Positions 17,515 through 28,275 are shown, counted from the first letter of the stretch. The stretch is 64,000 nt of DNA from Alphaproteobacteria bacterium LSUCC0396 (GCA_041228345.1 CP166131.1:1481001-1545000), one strand, 5' to 3'. Notes: generated by a model from the letters alone, not told the origin. Made by a program: numbers and translations.

Positions 17515-17880
17515 ATGACCTATGATCCAAATAATGTTTTTGCCAAGATCTTGCGGGGGGAAATTCCCTGTCAGAAAATCGACGAAGATGACCATACGCT
17601 CAGCTTTGCCGATATTAACCCGCAGGCACCGGTTCATATTTTGGTGATCCCGAAAGGTGCCTATATTGATTGGGCTGATTTTGCCGCCAATGCCAGCGCT
17701 GTTGAAATTCATGCCTTTACTAACGCCATCAGCCGCGTTGCCGAATTAAGTGGGATCAGCGAAACGGGTTATAGGGTAATTTCAAATATTGGTGTGGATA
17801 GCCATCAAGAAGTACCGCATCTTCATATGCATGTGCTTGGCGGTGCGCCCGTTGGCCCGCTGGTGATGACCAAGGCATAA
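17515..17880 (+). CDS. HIT family protein (HinT-like)
   Basis: This is a histidine-triad nucleotide hydrolase/transferase of 121 residues. The catalytic signature HLHMH lies near 102-106 and the N-terminal FAKILRGEIPCQKI is typical of HinT. HinT enzymes hydrolyse aminoacyl- and phosphoramidate-adenylates. The stop codon falls within a short AGGCATAACG repeat. It is likely co-transcribed with the upstream acetyltransferase gene. Confidence 0.93.
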   Translation: MTYDPNNVFAKILRGEIPCQKIDEDDHTLSFADINPQAPVHILVIPKGAYIDWADFAANASAVEIHAFTNAISRVAELSGISETGYRVISNIGVDSHQEVPHLHMHVLGGAPVGPLVMTKA

Positions 17881-17900
17881 CGAGGCATAACGAGGCATAA
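17873..17900. repeat. 10-bp tandem repeat over the HIT stop codon
   Basis: AGGCATAACG occurs twice (17873-17892), followed by AGGCATAA (17893-17900). The first copy contains the TAA stop of the HIT gene. Confidence 0.9.
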
Positions 17901-18117
17901 AAGATATAAATCGGTCACTTTTTCTGCCAGCTAAACAACTGAATTTAGCAGATGCCACCGGCCCGATATCACAATCGACATTATGCCTATAGATGATGGT
18001 GAGTGATGATACTGAGTCCCGGTAAATTATTGTTTTTTCTAATATACTTGTACTAAAGGTTGTTTGCCGACACACTCGCTAGCCCATCCTTTTGGATAGG
18101 CTATTGGGCAGATTTGG

Positions 18118-19620
18118 ATGCACGCACAAATTCATACCATCGCGTTTCGGGGCATCGAGACGATTGATGTGACGGTTCAGATCCACATTGCCAATGGCTT
18201 GCCGGCGATGGCGATTGTTGGTCTTGCGGATAAGGCGGTGGCGGAATCGCGTGAACGGGTACGTGCGGCCTTGTCGTCAATTGGGCTCGTTTTGCCGCCA
18301 AAACGTATCGCGGTTAATTTGGCACCTGCAGATGTGTTAAAAGAAGGCGCACATTTTGATTTGCCGATCGCGCTCGGCCTGATGGTGGCGATGGGGGTTG
18401 TGCCGCGTGATGCTGTTGAGGGCGCGCTGGTACTTGGCGAATTGTCGCTTGATGGTGCTATCCAGCCAGTATCGGGGGTGTTGCCTGCGGCAATTGCGGC
18501 GCTGGCTGCTGGGCGCGAGTTGATTTGTCCCAGTGCGTGCGGCAGTGAAGCGGCATGGGCCGATGGATTATCAATTATCGCCCCACCAAGCCTGACCGGT
18601 CTGTTAAATCATATACATGGCCGCCAAGTGTTAACCCCGCCGATACCCCAAATCCAGTCATTGCGAACCGATTTACCCGACCTTGTCGATTTAAAGGGTC
18701 AGGATACGGCGCGCCGTGTTCTCGAAATTGCGGCGGCCGGTGGCCATCATTTGTTGATGGTTGGTCCGCCCGGTTCGGGTAAATCAATGTTGGCGGCGCG
18801 GCTTGCTGGCCTATTGCCGCCCCTAACACCGGCCGAGGCACTCGAGGTGACGATGATGCATTCGGTTGCGGGGCATCTTGGTGATGGCGGCCTGATCCAG
18901 AACCGGCCGTTTCGCGAGCCGCATCATTCGGCGTCAATGGCAGCACTTGTTGGCGGTGGCCTGCGCGCGAGGCCGGGTGAAATTTCGCTGTCGCATCATG
19001 GTGTTCTATTCCTTGATGAACTGGCTGAATTTTCACGTGTTGCACTAGACTCGCTCCGCCAGCCACTTGAAACTGGGTCGGTAGTGGTTGCGCACGCGAA
19101 CCATCATGTAACCTATCCAGCACGCTTTCAGCTGATTGCGGCGATGAACCCATGCCGATGCGGCTATCTTGGTGATCCTGGCCGTGCCTGTAGCCGTGCC
19201 CCGACTTGTGGACAAAACTATCAGGCAAAAATTTCGGGCCCGATGATGGATCGTTTTGATCTGATTATTGAAGTCCCTGAAATTAGCGCTGTTGTTCTGC
19301 TTGATCAGGGCAAGGGTGAGCCAAGCCAAATTGTTGCTGCACGAGTTGCCGCTGCGCGCCAGTTCGGATCGGTGCGCAGAAAAGATAAAATGGCGAATGC
19401 AATGATCAGTATTGATCAGTTGGACAAGCAGATCATAATGGAAAAACCGGCAGAGGAATTATTACGGGCGGCGATGGATAAGGCGCATTTATCAGCCCGC
19501 GCCTATCATAAGATTATGCGGGTATCGCGAACGATTGCTGTTCTTGCTGGTGAGGATAGGGTCAGCCGCGCCGCCTTGGCCGAAGCATTGGCCTATCGGG
19601 CGATGCTATTATTAGCGTGA
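18118..19620 (+). CDS. comM: ComM/YifB family magnesium-chelatase-like AAA+ ATPase
   Basis: ComM is a hexameric helicase that promotes branch migration during natural transformation. The family is widespread even in bacteria not known to be competent. The 500-residue protein has an N-terminal Lon-like ChlI domain ([19 protein letters not shown]), an AAA+ core with Walker [10 protein letters not shown], and Walker [10 protein letters not shown] cysteine cluster ([10 protein letters not shown]...CSRAPTC) and a C-terminal Mg-chelatase domain complete it. Its last 28 bp overlap the 3' end of gshB on the opposite strand. Confidence 0.93.
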   Translation: MHAQIHTIAFRGIETIDVTVQIHIANGLPAMAIVGLADKAVAESRERVRAALSSIGLVLPPKRIAVNLAPADVLKEGAHFDLPIALGLMVAMGVVPRDAVEGALVLGELSLDGAIQPVSGVLPAAIAALAAGRELICPSACGSEAAWADGLSIIAPPSLTGLLNHIHGRQVLTPPIPQIQSLRTDLPDLVDLKGQDTARRVLEIAAAGGHHLLMVGPPGSGKSMLAARLAGLLPPLTPAEALEVTMMHSVAGHLGDGGLIQNRPFREPHHSASMAALVGGGLRARPGEISLSHHGVLFLDELAEFSRVALDSLRQPLETGSVVVAHANHHVTYPARFQLIAAMNPCRCGYLGDPGRACSRAPTCGQNYQAKISGPMMDRFDLIIEVPEISAVVLLDQGKGEPSQIVAARVAAARQFGSVRRKDKMANAMISIDQLDKQIIMEKPAEELLRAAMDKAHLSARAYHKIMRVSRTIAVLAGEDRVSRAALAEALAYRAMLLLA

Positions 19621-20561
19621 GACGGATGTTTGCGTTCAATCGCATCCCATGTAAGGGCGGCGATATCAATCCCTGATAATCGTTGAATTTCACGGATGCC
19701 CGTTGGCGAGGTAACATTGATCTCTGTCATGTAATCACCGATAATATCAATGCCAACAAATAATAGCCCACGGCGACGTAATTCAGGCCCAATCGCGGCA
19801 CAAATTTCGAGATCTCGATCGGTTAAACCGGCCTTGGCGGCACTACCCCCAACATGGAAATTAGACCTTGCCTCACCCTCATTAGGGATTCGGTTCACCG
19901 CACCAACCGCTTCACCATCAACCAGAATGACCCGCTTATCGCCATTACGCACTGCCGGAAGATAGGCCTGCACCATAACCGGCTCGCGGCTATTGCCAAA
20001 AAACATCTCAAGAAGTGAGCTTAGGTTTTGATCATCGGGTTGCAGCCGGAAGACGCCAGCACCACCGTTACCAAATAATGGCTTTATGATGATGTCTTTA
20101 TGTTTTTGCCGAAACGCCATGATCGTTTCAGGGTCGCGGCTGATCAGGGTTGCGGGCATTAAATCGGGATAGAGTGTGACAAGCAGTTTTTCTGGCGCGT
20201 TCCGAACCTCGGCCGGATTATTCACAACCATCGTTTGCGGGCCAAGCATTTCCAGCAAATGCGTTGCGGTAATATATGCCATATCAAACGGCGGATCTTG
20301 GCGCATTAGAATGACGTCAAATTCCTGCAATGGCCTAGTTTCACGATCGCCGGTTTTAAAATGCGCACCAGCCTTATCATAAAAAGTTAAATCCTGACCA
20401 ACTGCGGTAATAACACCGTCATTCAGGCTTAGCCGGTCGGGCGTGTAATACCACAGGCTATGGCCGCGCTTCTGTGCCTCAAGACCAAGCGCAAAAGTCG
20501 TATCACCGGCGATCTGCAGCGTTTCGACCGGATCCATCTGGATGGCAATTGAAAGGCCCAT
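19593..20561 (-). CDS. gshB: Glutathione synthetase
   Basis: GshB is an ATP-grasp ligase joining gamma-glutamylcysteine and glycine. The 322-residue protein opens with the family stretch [20 protein letters not shown]. It carries [13 protein letters not shown] of the ATP-grasp fold and a C-terminal [13 protein letters not shown]. Length is standard. It overlaps comM tail-to-tail by 28 bp. It sits 8 bp downstream of the BON lipoprotein gene in the leftward rsmI-yraN-BON-gshB group. Confidence 0.96.
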   Translation of the reverse strand: MGLSIAIQMDPVETLQIAGDTTFALGLEAQKRGHSLWYYTPDRLSLNDGVITAVGQDLTFYDKAGAHFKTGDRETRPLQEFDVILMRQDPPFDMAYITATHLLEMLGPQTMVVNNPAEVRNAPEKLLVTLYPDLMPATLISRDPETIMAFRQKHKDIIIKPLFGNGGAGVFRLQPDDQNLSSLLEMFFGNSREPVMVQAYLPAVRNGDKRVILVDGEAVGAVNRIPNEGEARSNFHVGGSAAKAGLTDRDLEICAAIGPELRRRGLLFVGIDIIGDYMTEINVTSPTGIREIQRLSGIDIAALTWDAIERKHPSHANNSIAR

Positions 20562-20569
20562 TGGATGAA

Positions 20570-21175
20570 TTACAGCCGCTTGTCAGATTGCAGGGTAATG
20601 TAATTTACAACCTGTTGGGTAAACCGAATATCGCGTGCATGAGCAACCACCCGGTTCATTTCTTCGGCATTCGCCGCAACGCCCGACAGGTAAACCGTAC
20701 CATTCACAACGTCGATGCTGAAGTTCAGTGACGAGATATTGCTATCGGTAATCAGCTTTGTCCGCAATGTGGCACTGGCGGCAAGATCCTTGGCAATGTC
20801 CTTGATAGATGATGTATCGGTTACCTGTAATTCATTAACCACTTCACGAACCCCAAAGATTTCCCAAGCTAGCCGTGTTGCCAAGATCTTTTCTTCGGGT
20901 GTTTTTACCTTGCCGGTCATCAGCACCGCACCATCATTGACGGTGATATCAACCGCGGTTACCAACGAGAAATCGGTATTAACAAACCTGTCGGTCAGCT
21001 TGGCGTGGATTTGGGTATCGGCAACCGATGTTGACAGGCCTTTTTCAGTGGTCGAGGCCGCAACGGCGGCAGTGCCAACGCCAATGACGGCACTGGCGCA
21101 ACCAGACAGACCAATGCTGGCAAGCAGAAGAACAATCGCAGTCGGCGCGAAACGCGCCTTACGGACAACGGGCAT
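20570..21175 (-). CDS. BON domain lipoprotein (DolP/YraP/OsmY-like)
   Basis: This is a predicted outer-membrane lipoprotein with two BON domains, a phospholipid-interacting module. From the ATG at 21175 it has 201 residues, with a signal peptide and lipobox LSGC (cysteine near residue 26). BON domains span about 55-120 and 128-195. An in-frame GTG at 21193 is possible, but AGGAT is placed for the inner ATG. Context beside yraN, rsmI and an LpoA-like gene matches the E. coli yraM-yraN-yraP neighbourhood, so DolP is the nearest functional guess. Confidence 0.9.
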   Translation of the reverse strand: MPVVRKARFAPTAIVLLLASIGLSGCASAVIGVGTAAVAASTTEKGLSTSVADTQIHAKLTDRFVNTDFSLVTAVDITVNDGAVLMTGKVKTPEEKILATRLAWEIFGVREVVNELQVTDTSSIKDIAKDLAASATLRTKLITDSNISSLNFSIDVVNGTVYLSGVAANAEEMNRVVAHARDIRFTQQVVNYITLQSDKRL

Positions 21176-21255
21176 ATTTGCAATCCTAATCACTAGGTTT
21201 TGAAGCCCTTAATGTGACGCTTTGCGATGAATCGGTCAAGGTCATTTGCAGTAAA

Positions 21256-21672
21256 TTACCACGCATTATGGATATGCGTAATCTTGCCAAAGCCAAAGCG
21301 TGAACCCGGCTCAATGGCAATGAAGTCAAATCGGCAATCAAAGGTTGTGAACCGTTGGTTCTTCGCCAGAAAGAATGCTGCTGCCTTTCAGATGCGCTGT
21401 TGCTGATGCGGCGTGATAATCCTGTCAGTGATTCCATGCTGGCGATATTTCACCTCGGCAAAGACCAGCAGATTGCGGCGTCGTAAAATCAGATCAATTT
21501 CGCCAGCAACGCAGCGCCACCGCCGGTGAATTAGCCGATATCCTTTGCACCAGAGAAGCCAACGGATTTTCCACTCGGCTAGCCGGCCAGCCTGTTCGTC
21601 ACGCTGGCGTTTTCGTTTGCGCATCTTTGCCGATACCGGAGGGCGCGGCTGATTTGCCGTTTGATTTGGCAT
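21256..21672 (-). pseudogene. yraN: YraN family (UPF0102) endonuclease-like protein, broken by an in-frame TGA
   Basis: YraN proteins are small PD-(D/E)XK-fold putative nucleases of unknown role. Reading leftward from 21672, 94 codons include GEIDLILRRR and LVFAEVKYR, the conserved D...E-x-K core. A TGA at 21388-21390 follows QQQRI. Continuing in the same frame gives another 43 codons (KAAAFFLAKNQRFTTFDCRF, then DFIAIEP, ending IHNAW) that match the family C-terminus, to a TAA at 21256. No frameshift is needed. One base change restores an ordinary ~138-residue protein. TGA is a normal stop here, so this is a nonsense mutation, a sequence error or readthrough. Confidence 0.85.
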
Positions 21673-21693
21673 GATAGCGCATTTGACAAGGGA

Positions 21694-22545
21694 TCAATTT
21701 TTTTTGTCAAGATCGATGGCAAGTGAATAGATCATTTTACGTGGCTGGCCAGAAATTTGGGTGACGGTTTGCACCGCATCGCGAAGGCTCGTCGCTTGCA
21801 TTTCTGCACGCAACATAGCGGTTAGCGTCGCCGCATCAAATTCTTCTTCATCCTTGATAATGCCGCTGACCAAAATGACTGTTTCGCCTTTTGGTGGCAA
21901 TGCCTGGGCATAGAATTCAGCCAACGATGCCAGCGTGTCCCGGTGAAAATTTTCATGTAATTTGGTTAATTCGCGTGCCACAACCGCCATCCGGTCGCCA
22001 AATATCTCGATCATGATTTGCAATGTTGCGCCAAGCCGTCGCGGTGATTCAAACCAGATGCTAGTCACATTCAGATCGGCAAATTCAGTGAAGGCGGTCC
22101 GCGCCGCCTTTTGTCCATGCGGCACAAATCCGGCAAATAGGAACCGGTCACTTGGCAGGCCTGCGGCCGCAAGACTGGCTAGAACGGCGCTTGGGCCGGG
22201 GATCGCTGTCACGGGAATATCTGCGTCATGACAAGCGGCGACCAGTTTATAGCCCGGATCCGATACCAGCGGCGTGCCAGCGTCACTGACAAGCGCTACC
22301 AGCTTGCCGCTAGCCATTGCGTCAATCAGCTTTGGCCGCATAGTTTTGCCATTGTGATCGTGATAGGGCATGAATTTAGCCGACGTGCGCAATCCCGTTA
22401 AGGTCAGCAACTTCCGCGTCATTCTAGTATCTTCACACGCAAGTATATCAGCCTTTTGCAACCATTCGGCGGCACGAGGCGACAGATCTCCAAGATTGCC
22501 AATCGGTGTTGCGATGACCGCTAATTGCCCTCGGCTTTGTATCAT
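21694..22545 (-). CDS. rsmI: 16S rRNA (cytidine(1402)-2'-O)-methyltransferase RsmI
   Basis: RsmI 2'-O-methylates C1402 in the ribosomal decoding centre. The chosen ATG at 22545 gives 283 residues starting MIQSRGQLAVIATPIGNLGD. A ribosome site GGAG lies 6 bases upstream. An in-frame ATG at 22611 would add an unconserved extension. Family motifs include CEDTRMTRKLL, VSDAGTPLVSDPG and AIPGPSAVLASL. It is divergent from the LpoA-like lipoprotein gene and upstream of the broken yraN. Confidence 0.95.
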   Translation of the reverse strand: MIQSRGQLAVIATPIGNLGDLSPRAAEWLQKADILACEDTRMTRKLLTLTGLRTSAKFMPYHDHNGKTMRPKLIDAMASGKLVALVSDAGTPLVSDPGYKLVAACHDADIPVTAIPGPSAVLASLAAAGLPSDRFLFAGFVPHGQKAARTAFTEFADLNVTSIWFESPRRLGATLQIMIEIFGDRMAVVARELTKLHENFHRDTLASLAEFYAQALPPKGETVILVSGIIKDEEEFDAATLTAMLRAEMQATSLRDAVQTVTQISGQPRKMIYSLAIDLDKKN

Positions 22546-22730
22546 AATGACTCCGTTGCTGACGCTATGCTGATTTGGGGGCAGTATGGGCGATGGCACA
22601 GGGCCTAACAAGCGGATAATGCGCGTTGATCATATTCGAAATAATGATAAAGCCGGAAAAAGGCGGCATGATAAATCACGCGCAAAAATGCTGCCCAAAA
22701 ATTGTCAAAATTTGATAGGATTATCGGGGC

Positions 22731-24347
22731 ATGAAAAATCTGTTTGACCGAATATGTGATCATCACTGCGTAAAGTTTTTGCCGCAATGCCGGATCAATG
22801 TCAGCCGGTCATATCGAGAGGCAGTAAACCTAGCCGCAACCCTAGCAAACTTAATTGCCGCCGGCATGGTCGTGATTGGGCTGGTGGCGTGTCAACCGGC
22901 AACATTACCCTCTAATAAGCCACTTTTGGCCAATGTGGCCGCGCCAGCGCCGTCATCAAAAATCGGCAAAAATACGGCCGGCTCCTCATCTTTGGAACAG
23001 CCAGCGCCGCTATCAGAAACGACCCAAACCCAGCCGGATAACCTGTCAGAAATGCCAAAACAGGATGATGCAACTGAGATGGCCGCCGCATGGGCTTTGA
23101 TGGATACGATTATCTGGGAATTTCAGGGAAAAAATGAAAAAGCGCCGGTCATTGAAACCCCCATACCGGTTGGCAAGGATCCGTCACTGGGTGATGATGC
23201 GCTAGAGGCAGCTTTTGCATTGCTGTCAAGCCGGGTGAAACCGTTGACATATGAGCCAGTTTTTGAGATGCCGCCAAAGGCTGATGGGGTCATTCGGGTT
23301 GGGCTTTTGGTGCCGCTTAGCGGAGAATATACGGCTCTTGGTGCCGAAATTCGTCAAAGCGTCGAGATGGCATTATTCAAGATCAATAATCCTAAAATTG
23401 AGGTTTTGTTCCTTGATACGAAAGCTGGTGAAGCGGCTGGCAATGCGGCGATGACCGGCATCGAAAATGATGTGGATATTTTCATCGGCCCATTATTTAC
23501 CGAAGCCGTTAAACAGGCCCGTGTGGTAATCGATCAGGTCAATGATGCGGCCAGTCGACCGCCAATGCTGTTGCTTTCAAACAATGTCGATGTGGCGGGC
23601 AAGGATCGTTGGTTGCTTGGCTATCTTCCCGAGCAACAGCTTGATGGGCTGCTTGGGCACGCGGTCAGTGCGGGTAAACGGCGGTTTGCTTTGATTGGTC
23701 AAAACTCACTTTTTGGCCAGCGTCTGCTTAACCATGCCAGCCAGCGTCTTGCTGACTTTGGATTAAAGCCTGAAGCGGTGCGTGTATTAAGTGATGGTGA
23801 GCTTGCCGATGAAACAAACCTTAAAAATGCGATCAGGGATTTTACCCGCTATGTGCGGCCGGTTGATGATGCGCCCCTGCCGGATAGCCCGTTTGATGCG
23901 GTGATTTTTGCCGGTGATCCGGCGTTTGCATTACGTACAGCGCCGGTTTTGGCCTATTATGATGTTGGGCCGGATCGGGCGCTTTATCTTGGAAATGCGC
24001 TGTGGAACCAGCAACAGCTTTTGGGCGAGCCGTCATTACAGGGTGCGCTATTTTCGACGCGGCCAAGCAATCTTGATCTTCGTTTTGATGCTGATTGGAA
24101 AGAGATCTGGCCTGAACCTGCGGGTCAGCTCGCCCGTGTCGGTTTCGATGCAATGGCGTTGGTTGCGGCACTGGCTAAATCAGCGGATCGTGATTGGGCG
24201 AAACAGCTTGTTACCAATAGTGGCTTTCAAGGCTATAGCGGTGCGTTTCGGCTGCTTCCCAATGGTCGTAATGTCCGTAGTTTTGAATTGCGGAAAATCG
24301 ACAAGGGTCAATCCAAGATTATTCGCCCGGCACCAAACCGGATTTAA
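22731..24347 (+). CDS. Penicillin-binding protein activator (LpoA-like) lipoprotein
   Basis: This is a predicted lipoprotein with a periplasmic-binding-protein fold, related to LpoA/YraM, which activates peptidoglycan synthase PBP1A in enterobacteria. Of 538 residues, a long N-terminal leader ends in lipobox LVAC (Cys near 54). A Pro/Ser-rich linker leads to a Peripla_BP_6-like domain from about 185 (RVGLLVPLSGEYTALG) to the C-terminus. The TPR-like N-domain of enteric LpoA is not apparent. The true start may be further in, as the leader before the hydrophobic stretch is long. Position beside rsmI matches yraM-rsmI. Confidence 0.85.
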   Translation: MKNLFDRICDHHCVKFLPQCRINVSRSYREAVNLAATLANLIAAGMVVIGLVACQPATLPSNKPLLANVAAPAPSSKIGKNTAGSSSLEQPAPLSETTQTQPDNLSEMPKQDDATEMAAAWALMDTIIWEFQGKNEKAPVIETPIPVGKDPSLGDDALEAAFALLSSRVKPLTYEPVFEMPPKADGVIRVGLLVPLSGEYTALGAEIRQSVEMALFKINNPKIEVLFLDTKAGEAAGNAAMTGIENDVDIFIGPLFTEAVKQARVVIDQVNDAASRPPMLLLSNNVDVAGKDRWLLGYLPEQQLDGLLGHAVSAGKRRFALIGQNSLFGQRLLNHASQRLADFGLKPEAVRVLSDGELADETNLKNAIRDFTRYVRPVDDAPLPDSPFDAVIFAGDPAFALRTAPVLAYYDVGPDRALYLGNALWNQQQLLGEPSLQGALFSTRPSNLDLRFDADWKEIWPEPAGQLARVGFDAMALVAALAKSADRDWAKQLVTNSGFQGYSGAFRLLPNGRNVRSFELRKIDKGQSKIIRPAPNRI

Positions 24348-24436
24348 AAACCTGCCGCGTTTTTATGAACCAGATTTTTCCCAGATTTTCCTCCCAGATT
24401 TCCCTCCGGTTCTGCATTGGTGTTTTATCAGGGCGT

Positions 24437-25648
24437 TTAGCAAAGAATCGTCGATAGAATATTATTTAGTCGTAACCGCCCCTCATCGGTTGCGATAAGC
24501 TGTGATCCGTCTGGTGATCGGTACAGCCACCCGGCTGCAACTGCCTGTGTTACCCCATCAGCATCAATCCATTCATTCGAGGGCCCACAAAGATTTTCGA
24601 TCACGCCAAGGTTAATACCGCTGGTCAGGCGGAGCCCCATCATCACCATTTCGCTTGCCCAATCCGCTGGCGTTTCTGCCTGCAGGCTTTCGATGCCATG
24701 GCGGTTTTTGGCGACTGCATCTAGCCAGCCTGCCGGACTGCGCCGCGTCATGGTGGCGGTGCGGATGTTGTGGACTTTGGCGGCGTCAAAAAGCGCAAAC
24801 CGGCCATGCGCGCCTGGCCCAATGCCAAGCCAATCACCAGCTTGCCAATAGGTCAGATTATGCTGGCATTCCTCGCCAGCGGCGGCATGATTGGAAATTT
24901 CATAGGCGGGCAATCCGGCAGCTGCGGTCATTTGCTGGGTCATCTCATAAAGATCAGCCGCCCTATCATCGTCAAGCACCATGACTTCGCCGCGCCGCTC
25001 TCTTGTGTGAAAGACTGTGCCAGCCTCGATGGTCAGCTGGTAAAGCGACAAATGCCCAAGCTCAAGCCCCAGCGCCCGTGACAGCATTTCTTGCCACTGT
25101 TTGGCATTATGATCGGGTAGTGCATAAATCAAATCAATCGAGACCCGGTCAAAGGCGCTGCGAACCTTCTCCAGCGCATAAAGCGCATCTACAGCTGAAT
25201 GTTCACGACCAAGAAATTGCAGACTGGCATCATCAAGTGATTGAACACCCATTGAAACGCGGTTTACGCCGGCATTTCGGAACCCAAGCATGGCTTCGGC
25301 CTCAACCGATGTTGGGTTGGCTTCGGCAGTAATTTCAACATCAGCGGTAAATCCAAAAAGATGATCGGCATGACGGATCAGTCGTTCAACCAGCGTCGGT
25401 GGCATTAATGAGGGTGTGCCGCCCCCAAAAAAAAGGCTGGAAAGTGCTGGCCGTATGGGCATCAATGACGCCATATAATCCATTTCGGTACAAAGCGCGT
25501 CACCGAAAACCGTGGCGTCCACATGATCGCTGACATGCGAATTGAAATCGCAATATGGACATTTTGCGCGGCAGAAAGGCCAATGAATATAGAGGGCAAA
25601 AGGCCGGTTAGCAGGGTTGCTAGCGGGTAATTTTGGCTTAAATTCCAT
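24437..25648 (-). CDS. hemW: Radical SAM heme chaperone HemW
   Basis: HemW is a radical-SAM protein related to HemN. It was long annotated as oxygen-independent coproporphyrinogen oxidase but acts as a heme chaperone. The 403-residue protein has the cluster motif CRAKCPYC (CxxxCxxC) in the first 50 residues, then FGGGTPSL and the C-terminal HemN domain. It lacks the extra N-terminal cysteine-containing extension of true HemN. The chosen ATG at 25648 overlaps the rdgB end by 11 bp. A further upstream ATG (25690) lies deep in rdgB and is less likely. Confidence 0.92.
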   Translation of the reverse strand: MEFKPKLPASNPANRPFALYIHWPFCRAKCPYCDFNSHVSDHVDATVFGDALCTEMDYMASLMPIRPALSSLFFGGGTPSLMPPTLVERLIRHADHLFGFTADVEITAEANPTSVEAEAMLGFRNAGVNRVSMGVQSLDDASLQFLGREHSAVDALYALEKVRSAFDRVSIDLIYALPDHNAKQWQEMLSRALGLELGHLSLYQLTIEAGTVFHTRERRGEVMVLDDDRAADLYEMTQQMTAAAGLPAYEISNHAAAGEECQHNLTYWQAGDWLGIGPGAHGRFALFDAAKVHNIRTATMTRRSPAGWLDAVAKNRHGIESLQAETPADWASEMVMMGLRLTSGINLGVIENLCGPSNEWIDADGVTQAVAAGWLYRSPDGSQLIATDEGRLRLNNILSTILC

Positions 25649-26258
25649 CGGCTTTGCCAAAACAACGGGCCAGCAATTGGGCAAAGGCATCGGCCCGGTG
25701 ACTCATGGCGTGCTTGGCGTCTGGGTCCATTTCACCAAAACTGATCTGATGGCCGTCAGGCTGGAAAATCGGATCATAACCAAAGCCATGTATGCCGCGT
25801 GGCGGAAAGGTAATCTGGCCTTTAACCCTACCCTCGACACAGACCTCATCTCCGTCCGGCCAGACCAGTGCCAGTGCACAGACAAATTCAGCGCCCTGAT
25901 CACTATTGCCGGTGTTGGTAAGCGCTGTTTCGACGGCGGTCATTGCCAGCGAAAAGTCACGATCTGGCCCGGCCCAACGCGCTGAATAAATCCCCGGCGC
26001 CCCGTCAAGCGCGTTGACACAAAGACCGGAATCATCCGCCAGCGCCGGTTGTCCCGCCCGCATGGCTGCAGTGCGTGCCTTTAACAGCGCATTGCCGGTA
26101 AAGCTGGTCTCAGTTTCATCCGGCTCGTCAAGGCCAAGGTCAGCCGCCGATAGGATATTGATGCCAAAACCTGCAAACAGCGCCTTAATCTCGCGCATCT
26201 TGCCAGCATTATGGGTGGCAATGATAAGCGTGTCTTCAGTGAAAAGGCGATCAGTCAT
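25638..26258 (-). CDS. rdgB: XTP/dITP diphosphatase (RdgB/HAM1 family)
   Basis: RdgB removes noncanonical purine triphosphates (ITP, dITP, XTP) from the nucleotide pool. The 206-residue protein has the N-terminal [10 protein letters not shown]. Central [20 protein letters not shown] carries the metal-binding aspartates. The C-terminal [11 protein letters not shown] is also typical. It is translationally overlapped by hemW and lies 41 bp downstream of rph. rph-rdgB-hemW is a common proteobacterial cluster. Confidence 0.96.
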   Translation of the reverse strand: MTDRLFTEDTLIIATHNAGKMREIKALFAGFGINILSAADLGLDEPDETETSFTGNALLKARTAAMRAGQPALADDSGLCVNALDGAPGIYSARWAGPDRDFSLAMTAVETALTNTGNSDQGAEFVCALALVWPDGDEVCVEGRVKGQITFPPRGIHGFGYDPIFQPDGHQISFGEMDPDAKHAMSHRADAFAQLLARCFGKADGI

Positions 26259-26299
26259 GCGCGGTACTTTCTTCTATCGGCGCCTTTATGGCTTGGTTC

Positions 26300-27028
26300 C
26301 TATAGTCCGGCATCCTGAACCGCGCGGCGTTGCAGTTCAAACAGGCTGTTGCATCCAGATTCCGCCAGATCGAGCATTTCATTCAGGCTTGCGCGTGAGA
26401 ATGGGTGCTCTTCGCCGGTAGCTTGAATCTCAACCAGTTCACCATCGGCGGTTAAAATGAAATTGGCATCAATTTCGGCGGCGCTATCCTCGTCATAATC
26501 GAGATCAAGGACGGCTTGGCCTTTATAGATACCGCATGAAATAGCGGCTACCTGACCGGTTAAGGGCATCGTTGTAATGGCACCGGCGAGCAGTAATCGC
26601 TCGCAGGCGATCCGCAGCGCAACCCATGCACCGGTGATTGACGCAGTGCGGGTGCCACCATCTGCCTGTATGACATCACAATCGATTTTGATCTGGCGCT
26701 CACCAAGTGCGCTAAGATTGGTTACAGCGCGCAGTGACCGGCCGATTAAACGCTGAATTTCAAGGGTGCGGCCGCCCTGTTTTCCGCGTGCCGCCTCGCG
26801 GTCAATGCGGCTATGGGTCGAGCGCGGCAGCATACCGTATTCAGCCGTTACCCAGCCCTTGCCACTATTCCGCAGAAACGGCGGAACACGTTCGTCAATC
26901 GACGCAGTGCAAAGCACATGCGTATTGCCAAATTTGGCATAGCATGAGCCTTCCGCATGAAGCGATATGGAAGGTTCCAGAGTAACAGAGCGAAGCGCGT
27001 CGATCGCGCGGCCAGAAGGGCGTGACAT
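26300..27028 (-). CDS. rph: Ribonuclease PH
   Basis: RNase PH is a phosphorolytic exonuclease trimming the 3' ends of tRNA precursors. The 242-residue protein begins [13 protein letters not shown]. It has [17 protein letters not shown] and [19 protein letters not shown], the phosphate- and metal-binding core. Length is standard. It is divergent from hrcA across 131 bp and leads the rph-rdgB-hemW group. Confidence 0.97.
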   Translation of the reverse strand: MSRPSGRAIDALRSVTLEPSISLHAEGSCYAKFGNTHVLCTASIDERVPPFLRNSGKGWVTAEYGMLPRSTHSRIDREAARGKQGGRTLEIQRLIGRSLRAVTNLSALGERQIKIDCDVIQADGGTRTASITGAWVALRIACERLLLAGAITTMPLTGQVAAISCGIYKGQAVLDLDYDEDSAAEIDANFILTADGELVEIQATGEEHPFSRASLNEMLDLAESGCNSLFELQRRAVQDAGL

Positions 27029-27159
27029 GATAAAATTCCTATATTGCAGTTCTCAAGCTGGTTAAAGCGATATACCGGTGAAGTAAAGGGATAAGGTAAT
27101 TTACCAGCCCCCTGTTTCTTCGATTGACCAAATGGCTTGGCCTATCATAAATTTCTACT

Positions 27160-28218
27160 ATGACAGAAGCTAGTATAAAGGGCCTTAAACCGCGCAGCTT
27201 GGAAATTTTCCATGAGCTGGTCTCGGCTTATCTGGAAGATGGCTTGCCCGTTGGATCTAGCCGACTGGCAAGATCGGGCAAGTTTGATTTTTCGCCAGCG
27301 TCAATCCGCAGCAAGATGAGCGACCTTGAAGATGCCGGTTTGCTATATGCACCGCACACGTCGGCGGGGCGCGTGCCAACCGAAACTGGCCTGCGACTTT
27401 TCGTTGACGGGTTGATGGAATTCAATCGTGACATCCCGCCCGAACAGCGCCAGTCAATTGACAGCGAATGTGCAGCGCGCGGTATCAGCCTCAATCAGCT
27501 TTTGGATAAAACCAGCAAAACTCTGTCGGGGCTCTCCAATTGTGCCAGCCTCGTGCTTTCGCCCAGTAGCGAGGCTGAATTACAGCATTTTGAATTTGTC
27601 CCGATTGGCGTCGATCGCGCGCTTGCGGTTCTGGTTCGCTCTGACGGGCAGGTAGAAAACCGGCTCATTGATTTGCCGGTTGGCCTGCCATCATCGGCAA
27701 TGACCCGGGCGGCCAATTACATGAATGCAAAGCTGATTAATAACAGCATGGTCCATGCGGCAACATTGATCCGAAGCGAGATCGCCCAGCATAAGGCCGA
27801 GCTTGACGAATTAACTACTGCGCTGGTCGAACAGGGGCTTGGGATTTGGTCGGATGGCATTGGCGGTGATGGTGCGGCGCTAATTTTGCGCGGCCAGGCC
27901 AATCTTCTTGAAGATATCCAAGCCGTCGATGGGCTTGCCGAGGTTCGGGGGCTATTTGATGCGTTAGAGGCGCGTGAAAATGCGCTTCGTCTGCTTGATG
28001 CGACGCGCGATGGTGATGGTGTAAAAATATTTATCGGTGCTGAAAATAATCTATTTGCCAGTACTGGCTGTTCACTGGTGATTGCGCCCTACCGCAACAA
28101 TGATCGCTCAATTATCGGGGCAATTGGTGTGTTGGGGCCGCGCCACATGAATTATGCGCGGATCATCCCGATGGTTGATTATACCAGCAAAGCGATTGAT
28201 CGGGTTCTTGGCAGATAG
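27160..28218 (+). CDS. hrcA: Heat-inducible transcription repressor HrcA
   Basis: HrcA represses chaperone genes by binding CIRCE, with activity tuned by GroEL. The 352-residue protein has an N-terminal winged helix (PVGSSRLARSGKFDFSPASI, about 32-51) followed by LEDAGLLYAPHTSAGRVPTE. The GAF-like HrcA core follows. I see no CIRCE inverted repeat (TTAGCACTC/GAGTGCTAA) upstream of hrcA, grpE or dnaK in this window, so its target is probably groESL elsewhere. It is divergent from rph. grpE, usually next, is 1.8 kb away beyond two minus-strand genes. Confidence 0.95.
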   Translation: MTEASIKGLKPRSLEIFHELVSAYLEDGLPVGSSRLARSGKFDFSPASIRSKMSDLEDAGLLYAPHTSAGRVPTETGLRLFVDGLMEFNRDIPPEQRQSIDSECAARGISLNQLLDKTSKTLSGLSNCASLVLSPSSEAELQHFEFVPIGVDRALAVLVRSDGQVENRLIDLPVGLPSSAMTRAANYMNAKLINNSMVHAATLIRSEIAQHKAELDELTTALVEQGLGIWSDGIGGDGAALILRGQANLLEDIQAVDGLAEVRGLFDALEARENALRLLDATRDGDGVKIFIGAENNLFASTGCSLVIAPYRNNDRSIIGAIGVLGPRHMNYARIIPMVDYTSKAIDRVLGR

Positions 28219-28275
28219 GGATTGGCGCCGATAAAGTTTGGTGTCCTATGGGATCGCGTGTCGCAGGGCGGCTAT

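Noticed and set aside
19033-19046. TTTCACGTG within comM
   Set aside because: Only the left half of parS is present and the right half (GTTGC) does not match.
18575-19228. 217-codon open frame on the minus strand inside comM
   Set aside because: It lies wholly opposite conserved ATPase sequence and its product is low-complexity with no recognisable domain.
21388-21390. TGA in yraN as selenocysteine or recoded codon
   Set aside because: TGA ends many intact genes here (for example coaE at 12930-12932 and comM at 19618-19620) and no selenocysteine hairpin is apparent, so an ordinary nonsense change is simpler.
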